42,810 nucleotides of DNA from Raineya orbicola. GTDB taxonomy: Bacteria; Bacteroidota; Bacteroidia; Cytophagales; Thermonemataceae. The position numbers and the translations under genes are program-made. The notes below the pieces were generated by a model. It did not search any database. It was given only the letters and a program-made list of their open reading frames with translations, and was not told the origin of the DNA. The DNA lies in assembly GCF_002843425.1 (NCBI RefSeq), contig NZ_NKXO01000031.1, positions 1 to 42,810 of the forward strand, given 5' to 3'. Each line of letters starts with the position of its first letter. Position 1 is the first letter of the stretch. Positions 35,897-42,810 of this stretch are shown piece by piece.

Positions 35897-38422
35897 ATGT
35901 TTGCATATGTAAAAATGATAACAAAACCTATGGAAATCTGTAATTATTACATAAAAAAACTTGGCTATCAGGCTTATTGTTATCAAATGAAGGTTGCCGA
36001 AATCTTACTTAGTGGTAAAAATGTTATTCTTGTCGTCCCCACTGGTGCGGGTAAAACTTGGGCTTCGATAATACCATTTCTGTATGCCAGAGAAAATGGA
36101 ATAGCTGATTTTCCTCAAAAAATGATTTACAGCTTACCATTACGAACACTTACAAACTCTATTTATCAAGATGTACATAAAATTACTGATGCAAGCATTC
36201 AAACTGGTGAATATGGCGAAGATAAGTTTTTTGAAAAAGATATTATTTTTTCTACCATAGACCAAACGCTAAGTAACTTTCTTTGTTTCCCTTTGCCATT
36301 ATCTCACCGACAAGCTAATATCAATGCAGGGGCACTGATTGGTAGCTATTTGGTTTTCGATGAGTTTCACTTGCTTGAACCATCACTATCGATGGGCACA
36401 ACATTGGGGATGTTACGACTTTTAGGCGATTTGAGCAGGTGTTGTATTATGACGGCTACTTTGAGCAGTTCATTTGCTGTGATGCTCAAAGAAAATTTAC
36501 CTAATTATGAAATCATCACGCTTGATGATTTCCCTGAGGACAAACAAAAAATCAAATCACTTTTGCCTAATAAAGATAAAAAGCAGATTAAGGTACTTGA
36601 TAATACTATTTCAGCACAAGCTGTTATAGAACATCATCAAAATAAAACGATTGTGATATGTAATAGGGTAGAAAACGCTCAAAGATTATATCAAGAACTT
36701 CTAACTAAAATTAAAACTCTTCAAGGGTTTCAAGCCCTTGAAGAGTTAAAGGCGGAGAACATCATTTGCCTGCACTCTCGCTTTTTTGACAGCGACCGAA
36801 AAGCCAAAGAAAATCGCCTGAAAGCACTTTTTGGGAAAAATGCCGACCCCAACGAAAACGCTATTCTAATTTCTACCCAAGTAATTGAGGCAGGTATGGA
36901 TATTTCCTGCTCGGTAATGCACACTGAAATATCACCTGTCAACTCATTTTTGCAAAGAGCAGGTCGCTGTGCAAGATTTGAAAACGAAACAGGCGAAATT
37001 TTTATCTATGATATTTTAGAAATTGAAGAACGAGAAAAAATAACACTTGAAGCAAACAATGATGATGATAAAAAAGAAATCAGGGCAATCAACAACAAGT
37101 TTTTGCCTTATCAAAAAGAGGTGGTTGAAAAATCATTCACAGAGCTAAAAAAATACCAAACATTAGATGGGGATATTCCTAAGCAGTTGGTCGAAAGTGT
37201 ATTGACTGAATTTGAAAATCAAAATATCCAAGAGCTGAAAGACAGCAATTTCAATTACGCTAAAATTTTGGAGTCTTGGCGGGATTGTCAGAAAAATAAC
37301 TATCGCAATACTATCAGAGATATTCAGAGCGTGGAAGTAGTATTGATTACGGAAAATCAGAAGGAAGAAGTAGCCAAGTTTCCATATCGCTATCAGTCGG
37401 TGGGTATGTATAAATGGAGTTTGGTGAGTTGGCTTAATAAAATTGCAAGAGGTGAAGGAGCAAAGGTTTATGATAGTGAAGAAGACACTTTAGTATGGCA
37501 GTTAGTAGAAAACAACGTAATTGATGGCTTTGGTGAAAACGATGAAGATGTGAAATACAAACTAGAGAATATTACAGACTTTTTACAATTACCTGCACAG
37601 GTCTATGTAAATGCCGATTTTTTCGGTTATCACGAGGATATAGGTTTCAATTGGCAGTTTGCAGAAACGTTTGGTACCATATCGCCCACAAGAGAATATA
37701 AAGACAAAAAAGAGGATTTTAAGCCTTTGACCAAAGACACCTTTTACCAGCACAATATGGGTTTGATACGCTGTTTTGAGCGGGAGTTTTTACCAAAACT
37801 CGATTTTGCATTTATACAACTTGCTAAAAGAATAGGAAAGTCGGAATGGACAAAAACGGAATTCGAGCAACTTATCAAACTAATGATTATCCTGCACGAC
37901 TACGGCAAGCTTAACGAAAAATGGCAAAAGCCTATGCGTTGCTACCAAGCCAAAAAAGAAGGCAAAGACCCAAAAGACTTCAAAGAAATTTTAGCCCATA
38001 CCGATTATGATAGGAATAACCCGACTGATTTGGCTTTGGAGCAAGAATGCAAACTCTATGAACGGGGCGGACACGCAGGAGTGGGGGCTTTTGTGGCAGA
38101 AACTGTGATTGAAGAATATTTTGAAAGTGAAGACTTGGCTTATGCTGTATCAATGGCAATCGCAAGGCATCATAGTCCTTTATCTGACTCTTATTCAAAG
38201 TTTAGTATTTCAGATAGTAGCTATAAAGCTATGCAAAGACTTTTAGACGAATTTGGATATGATGTTGAACTTTCCAAAGAAGAAGACTTTGAGGGCAAGA
38301 TGAATTTGAATGGGTTGGAGACAGACGAGCAAACCATAATGTATTTATTCTTGGTTCGCCTGTTAAGGCTATGCGACCAAAAAGCCACTGAAAATTTATC
38401 CGATTTTTTTACAGAAAACTAA
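35897..38422 (+). CDS. cas3: Type I Cas3 with helicase first and HD nuclease at the C-terminus
   Basis: 841 residues from the ATG at 35897; ATGs at 35915 and 35930 and a TTG at 35879 are alternatives. SF2 helicase motifs: PTGAGKT (48-54), DEFH (155-158), TATLSS, STQVIEAGMDIS and QRAGRCARF. The HD nuclease comes after the helicase: LHDYGKLNEKW (H667, D668), GGHAGVGAFVAE and AIARHHSPLS. Most Cas3 proteins carry HD at the N-terminus, so the order is reversed. Within the second RecA domain an in-frame palindrome (36715-36747) encodes TLQGFQALEEL. Cas3 unwinds and degrades DNA recruited by Cascade. Next is cas8, 10 bases away. Confidence 0.92.
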   Translation: MFAYVKMITKPMEICNYYIKKLGYQAYCYQMKVAEILLSGKNVILVVPTGAGKTWASIIPFLYARENGIADFPQKMIYSLPLRTLTNSIYQDVHKITDASIQTGEYGEDKFFEKDIIFSTIDQTLSNFLCFPLPLSHRQANINAGALIGSYLVFDEFHLLEPSLSMGTTLGMLRLLGDLSRCCIMTATLSSSFAVMLKENLPNYEIITLDDFPEDKQKIKSLLPNKDKKQIKVLDNTISAQAVIEHHQNKTIVICNRVENAQRLYQELLTKIKTLQGFQALEELKAENIICLHSRFFDSDRKAKENRLKALFGKNADPNENAILISTQVIEAGMDISCSVMHTEISPVNSFLQRAGRCARFENETGEIFIYDILEIEEREKITLEANNDDDKKEIRAINNKFLPYQKEVVEKSFTELKKYQTLDGDIPKQLVESVLTEFENQNIQELKDSNFNYAKILESWRDCQKNNYRNTIRDIQSVEVVLITENQKEEVAKFPYRYQSVGMYKWSLVSWLNKIARGEGAKVYDSEEDTLVWQLVENNVIDGFGENDEDVKYKLENITDFLQLPAQVYVNADFFGYHEDIGFNWQFAETFGTISPTREYKDKKEDFKPLTKDTFYQHNMGLIRCFEREFLPKLDFAFIQLAKRIGKSEWTKTEFEQLIKLMIILHDYGKLNEKWQKPMRCYQAKKEGKDPKDFKEILAHTDYDRNNPTDLALEQECKLYERGGHAGVGAFVAETVIEEYFESEDLAYAVSMAIARHHSPLSDSYSKFSISDSSYKAMQRLLDEFGYDVELSKEEDFEGKMNLNGLETDEQTIMYLFLVRLLRLCDQKATENLSDFFTEN
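36715..36747. repeat. Palindromic element inside cas3
   Basis: Perfect 13-bp arms aactcttcaaggg / cccttgaagagtt with a 7-base loop (tttcaag). It is translated in frame as TLQGFQALEEL within a surface loop between helicase motif IV and LHSRF. Its design matches the palindrome inside the RAYT gene, which is read as LTGFQNLSG. Confidence 0.75.
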
Positions 38423-38432
38423 TTCAACCCTT

Positions 38433-40187
38433 ATGGAGCAACCAAGAGAATACAAAGAGTTTTTCATAGATAAGAACTCTAATACCTATGCCGAAACTTT
38501 GGAGGCTTACGGTTTGGCAAATCTGATTGATGAGATTTTGTTACGAAGTAATGCCGGCAACCGAAAGGTAGAAATATTTGATAAGGGTCTATATTATCAA
38601 ATTAAACCCAGCCAAAGCATCACTGAGGAAATGCTTTTAAAATTGAGTTATTTCCAAGTCATTAAATTCCTGAAAAAGGAAGCAAATACCCAAGTACCCA
38701 ATGATATTGGAAATAACTTTTACGATTATCCTAACCAGAAGAAAGAATTTGACGAAATAAAAAAAAGAAAAAATGAAATTAGTACGGATAAAAATTTGAG
38801 TGCTGAAGAGAAAAAGGAAAAACTTCGGACATTACAAAATCAGTTTGAAAGTGAGTTTGGAAAGAAGTTAGATGAGGCTTTTGATGTATATAAAAATATG
38901 GTGGGTAATCCCTACACGGGATACGTAAAAGCTCATTCTATACTGCATAATAATCAAAAGCAATTTTCGAAACTATTAAATGAAATCTTAACCTTTTACT
39001 CAACGATACCGAATGTCGTTCAAAAAATCAATAGAGGGTTCAAAATTGATGAAAAGCTCACAGCACAACAACTTTACTCACCTAATCAGGGAAAAGGGCT
39101 TAACCAATATAAGGCTAATAATGCCAATATGACCAATTTAGATAGTTATTGGGTGCAGGAACTAATGAAAATATCCGGTGCTTTACAAATGATGATTTGC
39201 CAATATGTGAAAGTGGGGAGTAGCTATGACCTAAAAATTTTTGTGCCTGAGTATAAACACATTTTGTGGAGTAAAGCCAAAGAGCTAATGTTAGAATTTA
39301 AACGACACTTAAAGAGTGTATCACCTGTAAAATTAGATATTTTGAACATACTCAATTTCTCAGTCAATTTTATTCAGCGAAGTGAGGAGTTTACAGGAAA
39401 ATTGAAAAATACCATTAATGGAATTCATTCAGTTTACCAAAAAGATTTAGGGCAAAACAAGGCTGTTGCGAATATTGCCTTTTTGGAAGTTCCTGAATTT
39501 ATTGAAATCAATGACCGAAAATCCGCAAATGAATGGATAGAAATCCTTAACTCTCAAAAAAGTATTATTAGTTCAATTAAAGAACAAGGCGATGCTATAC
39601 AAGGCTTATTAGCTTATCGCAATTTTTTAAGCGGTGGTGATTTGCAAAGCTTTTTCAAGTTCTGTAATTGGTATTCGGTCTATCTGATGCAAGCACTGGA
39701 TAAAGACCAGTACTATATCAAACCCTTCAAAATAGAAACTTTAAATCTTTTTTATATGAATATGGATAATCAAAGTTTAAACTTATGCGAGATAATCGCT
39801 AACAAAGGTTTTGAGGCAGTAGCCCAAGCTATTCGCAAAAGTACAGTCAGCTTGCAGTACACCCCCAAAGATACTCGCAAATTTGAAATCCGCTATGGAT
39901 TAGCCCAAGAATTGCAAAACAAATCAAAATCAAAATTGGATTTGGCGACCTTCATTGGGGAGTTCATTGCTACGTATAATGCTGAAACCGCCAAAGTTGT
40001 AGAAAAGAATGGCGGAAAATCTTTCCGTGCAAACGTAAAAGACGAAGAATTGAAGGAGTTCTTCTGCTTATTAGACAAACATCCTTCTCGCCTTATAGGA
40101 GCTTTACTTGCTTCTTATGGCTTTGCCCTTAAAGCTAAAGAAGTGAAAGAGGAAGAAACAGAAGACTTAACCGAAGAAAACGAATAA
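38433..40187 (+). CDS. Type I-B-like Cascade large subunit Cas8
   Basis: 584 residues. Assigned mainly by position between cas3 and the cas7-cas5 pair; the start YKEFFIDKNSNTYAETLEAYGLANLIDEIL (split: YKEFFIDKNSNTYAET) and length fit the divergent Cas8 group seen with DevR/Cst2-type Cas7 (Cst1/Cas8a1-MYXAN-like). Cas8 recognises the PAM and opens the DNA duplex. A charged helical stretch (about 100-150, Lys/Glu rich) and an acidic tail (KEEETEDLTEENE) are visible. The subtype label (I-B versus a MYXAN-type I-A/B) is uncertain. Confidence 0.75.
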   Translation: MEQPREYKEFFIDKNSNTYAETLEAYGLANLIDEILLRSNAGNRKVEIFDKGLYYQIKPSQSITEEMLLKLSYFQVIKFLKKEANTQVPNDIGNNFYDYPNQKKEFDEIKKRKNEISTDKNLSAEEKKEKLRTLQNQFESEFGKKLDEAFDVYKNMVGNPYTGYVKAHSILHNNQKQFSKLLNEILTFYSTIPNVVQKINRGFKIDEKLTAQQLYSPNQGKGLNQYKANNANMTNLDSYWVQELMKISGALQMMICQYVKVGSSYDLKIFVPEYKHILWSKAKELMLEFKRHLKSVSPVKLDILNILNFSVNFIQRSEEFTGKLKNTINGIHSVYQKDLGQNKAVANIAFLEVPEFIEINDRKSANEWIEILNSQKSIISSIKEQGDAIQGLLAYRNFLSGGDLQSFFKFCNWYSVYLMQALDKDQYYIKPFKIETLNLFYMNMDNQSLNLCEIIANKGFEAVAQAIRKSTVSLQYTPKDTRKFEIRYGLAQELQNKSKSKLDLATFIGEFIATYNAETAKVVEKNGGKSFRANVKDEELKEFFCLLDKHPSRLIGALLASYGFALKAKEVKEEETEDLTEENE

Positions 40188-40214
40188 TTTGTAAACCTTT
40201 AAATCATCAATAAT

Positions 40215-41180
40215 ATGTCAGAAAATAAAAAAATCATCGCATCTCTTTCCATCAGTGGAGAGATTACACTCAACTTGCACTCTTTGAACAACGAAGGTGG
40301 CGAAGGTAACCAAATCATTACCCGTCAATTGACTATCATTGATAAAAATGGTGATGAACATACCGTTAACGGAATTAGTGGGGATATGTTTAAGCATATC
40401 CACGTGGGGCATTTGATTAACCTGGCAAAAGAGCAAAACTTAGATTTATGCTCAAATTGCCAAATTTTCAATCCCAATCGTCTTTCAAGTGGAGAGGATT
40501 TAGGAAATCTTAATTTGGGAGATGCTTCTGATAAGGATATTGTAGATGCTATTATCAAACTTTGCGTGGTGGATGATACTCACGGAGTTTTAGTTACTAA
40601 AATCGGCAATAAAAACAAAAATGTTCCCCGTAAATCGGTGGTTGAGTTTGCTTGGACAGTGGGTATTCCTCATAAAAACAATACGGAAAGCTATGTGCAT
40701 ACCAAATTGGTATCAGATGCAGGTGGTAAAAAGACTGACGGAGCCAATGAAGGGCAAAATATCTTCCATCGCCCTGCCAATCACGGGGTATATGCTTTTG
40801 TGTGCCATATAGATGTGTATAGAATTGGCTTCAACGATATTTCAAGGACTTATCCGGAACTTGAAAAACGTCAAGCAAGGTACAAGGCTCTGATTCAAGC
40901 CCTGCTTAGCTCATTTATCAACCCCAGAGGAGCAATGACCAGCACTCAAAAACCACACATTACTGATTTCAAAGGTGTAATAGCCATTTCTAATAAACTT
41001 ACACCTGCCCCTACCATTAGTGCCTTAAATGACGGTTATGTGGCTGAAATCAGGAAAATAGCTGAAAATATCAATAGGATAGAGCAAGATGCTATTTCGC
41101 TGGAAGAGTTTAACGGCTTGGGCGATTTATCCAAAATTTTAGCTGACCTAATGGATTACGAACCTTATAAAATTGGTTAG
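40215..41180 (+). CDS. cas7: Cascade backbone protein Cas7 (Cst2/DevR family)
   Basis: 321 residues. The N-terminus IASLSISGEITLNLHSLNNE, then VNGISGDMFKHIHVGHLINLA and CSNCQIFNPNRL, is the Cst2/DevR signature. Cas7 proteins line up along the crRNA in Cascade. It lies 27 bases after cas8 and 3 bases before cas5. It is probably the most strongly translated subunit. Confidence 0.9.
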   Translation: MSENKKIIASLSISGEITLNLHSLNNEGGEGNQIITRQLTIIDKNGDEHTVNGISGDMFKHIHVGHLINLAKEQNLDLCSNCQIFNPNRLSSGEDLGNLNLGDASDKDIVDAIIKLCVVDDTHGVLVTKIGNKNKNVPRKSVVEFAWTVGIPHKNNTESYVHTKLVSDAGGKKTDGANEGQNIFHRPANHGVYAFVCHIDVYRIGFNDISRTYPELEKRQARYKALIQALLSSFINPRGAMTSTQKPHITDFKGVIAISNKLTPAPTISALNDGYVAEIRKIAENINRIEQDAISLEEFNGLGDLSKILADLMDYEPYKIG

Positions 41181-41183
41181 AGT

Positions 41184-41933
41184 ATGGTACGATTTTCAGT
41201 TAAATATCTGCCTACTGCTTTATTTTCACTCAAAGATAGCAACGCTACCAATTCGGGGGCAAAGAGTTTGTTTTTGCCCTCGCCTTATAGCGTCAAAATG
41301 GCTTTGCTCAATCAAATTATTACGATTGAAGGAGTAGAAATATTTAATCCAAAAGAGGAGGAAACGACAAAAGGCAAAAAGAAAAAGCTACAAGAGTCAG
41401 AGATTTTTGAAGCGATTAGAGATGCTAAAATCAGCTTTTATTTACCTCAGGGTAGTAAATTTTGTGTGAATAACGCTTTTGTGAAAATCTTAAAGATTAA
41501 AGAGGATAAGAGTAGTAAAAAAGACAAAGAAGCGGGTAAGATATTTGAGCCGGGATTTCAAGAAACAATAAGTTTTAGAGAGTACATACAAATAACACAT
41601 CCTTTGGAAATAATTTTTGAGGTTTCGGACACTTCACAAGAAGTGTTTCTAAAGAACTATTTGCATAAAATCAACTACTTCGGCAAGCGAGGTTGTTTTT
41701 TTCAATTTTTAGAGTACAACGATAACCCACCAGAAGCCAATGTAGTTCCTTTTGATGTTAAAAAAGGGCTTTCGGGTATTTTGCAAAAGTATGATGATTT
41801 TGATGAGTTGGTAACTTTTGAGATGGTGAATAATTTCTCAGGTAAATCAACGAAAAGGAAAGAGGAGATTTGGGTCTTGCCTTTGAGGAGTAGAACTTCT
41901 TCCAAGTCTTATACAAGCTATGTATCAATCTAA
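41184..41933 (+). CDS. cas5: Cascade protein Cas5
   Basis: 249 residues. The start VRFSVKYLPTALFSLKDSNA is followed by FLPSPYSVKMALLNQII, and the later YFGKRGCFFQFLEY is a Cas5-type motif. Cas5 holds the crRNA 5' tag next to Cas8. Lysine-rich insertion at about 57-70. It is the last cas gene of the plus-strand operon and is followed at 41972 by a strong palindrome that may also end transcription. Confidence 0.88.
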   Translation: MVRFSVKYLPTALFSLKDSNATNSGAKSLFLPSPYSVKMALLNQIITIEGVEIFNPKEEETTKGKKKKLQESEIFEAIRDAKISFYLPQGSKFCVNNAFVKILKIKEDKSSKKDKEAGKIFEPGFQETISFREYIQITHPLEIIFEVSDTSQEVFLKNYLHKINYFGKRGCFFQFLEYNDNPPEANVVPFDVKKGLSGILQKYDDFDELVTFEMVNNFSGKSTKRKEEIWVLPLRSRTSSKSYTSYVSI

Positions 41934-41971
41934 TGACTACGAAAACCAAGTCTAAACTCCACCACCCCTCC

Positions 41972-42004
41972 ACACCTGACAGGTTTTCAAAACCTGTCAG
42001 GTGT
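41972..42004. repeat. REP-like palindrome upstream of the RAYT gene
   Basis: Two 16-bp perfect arms (left arm acacctgacaggtttt) around a central c at 41988, followed by aaaaaaac. The 29-base core is identical to the palindrome inside the RAYT gene at 42266-42298. It lies between cas5 and the RAYT start, 20 bases before the ATG. Confidence 0.85.
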
Positions 42005-42023
42005 AAAAAAACTAAAAAAACTT

Positions 42024-42641
42024 ATGGCGACTACACCTCCTCCTCTTCTCCCCGAAACGGTCTATCACGTGTACAACCACGCCAACGGAAGCGAAAATCT
42101 CTTTCGCTGCGATGAAAACTACTATTATTTTCTACGCAAGTATGCTGAGTATATTTATCCTATTGCCGATACCTATGCTTACTGCCTAATGCCCAACCAT
42201 TTTCACATAATGATTAGAATAAGAAGCGAAGAGGAAATAGTAGCATTTTTGAAGGAAAGAAATATAGACCTGACAGGTTTTCAAAACCTGTCAGGTCTGA
42301 TTTCGCAACAGTTCAGCCATTTCTTCAACGCCTACACCAAAGCATACAATAAACTATATGAGCGAAGAGGCTCTTTATTTGAACGACCTTTCAAACGCAA
42401 AGCCATCACCGACGACCAATACTTCACCCAACTGATTGCTTATATCTACCTCAACCCTGTCAAACACGGCTTTTGCAAGGATTTGCTCGATTGGCAACAT
42501 AGTTCTATTCATAGTTATTTGTCCCAAAAGCCAAGCAAAATCAATAGAACCTATTTGGAGGAGTGGTTTGGAAATCGCGAACAAATTTTGAAGTTTCATC
42601 AGGAAATTTTTATGGAAAAATTTTTATTTGATGACCTCTGA
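42024..42641 (+). CDS. REP-associated tyrosine transposase (RAYT, Y1/HUH family)
   Basis: 205 residues. HUH motif HFH at 59-61 (CLMPNHFHIMIRI), and the likely nucleophile Tyr140 in LIAYIYLNPVKHG, the RAYT signature. RAYTs are domesticated IS200/IS605-like single-strand transposases thought to spread or process REP palindromes rather than move themselves. A palindrome lies 20 bases upstream, and a second with the same core is inside the gene (codons 82-92, LTGFQNLSG). The frame is intact, so the enzyme may be active. Confidence 0.9.
   Translation: MATTPPPLLPETVYHVYNHANGSENLFRCDENYYYFLRKYAEYIYPIADTYAYCLMPNHFHIMIRIRSEEEIVAFLKERNIDLTGFQNLSGLISQQFSHFFNAYTKAYNKLYERRGSLFERPFKRKAITDDQYFTQLIAYIYLNPVKHGFCKDLLDWQHSSIHSYLSQKPSKINRTYLEEWFGNREQILKFHQEIFMEKFLFDDL
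42266..42298. repeat. REP-like palindrome inside the RAYT reading frame
   Basis: Perfect 16-bp arms (agacctgacaggtttt and its complement) around c at 42282. The inner 29 bases are identical to those at 41974-42002. It is translated in frame as DLTGFQNLSGL between the HUH half and the Tyr helix. Confidence 0.85.
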
Positions 42642-42758
42642 TTTTATTCTGATATGCCACTTACAGCAACCCATATTAACTACAACGTGAATTATAAGTC
42701 TAACTTATTGTTTTCAAGGGATTTAAATAAAAAAACTTAGGGTAATTGAAAAAATGAT

Positions 42759-42766
42759 TAACTTTG
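42759..42766 (+). promoter_or_regulatory. Candidate -7 promoter box for the gene starting at 42794
   Basis: TAACTTTG matches the Bacteroidota -7 consensus TAnnTTTG and lies 27 bases before an ATG. No clear -33 box at the right distance was found, so support is modest. Confidence 0.3.
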
Positions 42767-42793
42767 AGTTGTACTTTTTAAATATTTAATCAT

Positions 42794-42810
42794 ATGAGTC
42801 AATTACCTCT
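42794..42810 (+). CDS. Start of an unidentified gene cut by the window edge
   Basis: ATG at 42794 opens a frame reading MSQLP to the edge. It follows 150 bases of AT-rich non-coding DNA with a candidate promoter. Too short to identify. Confidence 0.3.

Overview
The window looks like chromosomal DNA of a Bacteroidota bacterium, probably order Cytophagales. The evidence is AT-rich coding DNA, a type IX secretion (T9SS) C-terminal sorting domain, PKD-rich surface protein sequence, Bacteroidota-style promoter boxes (TTTG / TAnnTTTG) without strong Shine-Dalgarno sites, a CcmD/CcmE pair, DUF5522, and a Nfu/BioF/HMG-CoA reductase neighbourhood. Species cannot be named from this sequence alone.

Layout. 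(1) 1-9175, plus strand: the 3' end of a probable transposase abuts a 5'-truncated PKD/T9SS surface protein. It is followed by a membrane-spanning nSTAND-coiled-coil-WD40 protein, an outer-membrane beta-barrel protein and a repeat-rich probable lipoprotein. (2) 9183-12039, minus strand: nfu-like Fe-S protein, BioF-like enzyme, and an HsdR_N-type nuclease-like domain fused to four membrane helices. (3) 12228-13799: HMG-CoA reductase of the mevalonate pathway, ending before a perfect 16-bp hairpin. (4) 13864-17360, minus strand: hemF, a methyltransferase, a membrane protein, ccmE (CxxxY type), ccmD-like and a DUF5522 gene, a haem / cytochrome c maturation cluster. (5) 17448-22135, plus strand: ornithine aminotransferase, then a defence block with an adenine DNA methyltransferase, an overlapping PD-(D/E)XK restriction endonuclease and a WYL regulator. 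(6) 22366-25866: a CRISPR array of 54 repeats and 53 spacers, read on the minus strand, with its leader at the right (25867-26099). (7) 26100-34092, minus strand: csx20, card1, csm5, csm4, csm3, csm2, cas10 (lacking the HD domain), cas2 and cas1. (8) 34173-41933, plus strand: cas6, a WYL regulator, cas3 (HD domain at the C-terminus), cas8, cas7 and cas5. (9) 42024-42641: a REP-associated (RAYT) transposase with one palindrome just upstream and an identical core inside its own reading frame.

How it fits together. One array, one Cas6 and one Cas1-Cas2 pair appear to serve two interference machines: a type I-B-like Cascade/Cas3 (DNA) and a type III-A Csm complex (RNA). Cas10 keeps its GGDD cyclase motif but has no HD nuclease. 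Type III immunity here should therefore depend on cyclic oligoadenylate signalling to the CARF nuclease Card1, with Csx20 as the likely off-switch (predicted ring nuclease) in an overlapping gene. The array contains related spacers that look like re-acquisition against variant phages.

The most unusual structural signal is a pair of palindromic elements lying in frame inside coding sequences. One is in the RAYT gene and one in cas3, and they encode the similar peptides LTGFQNLSG and LQGFQALEE.
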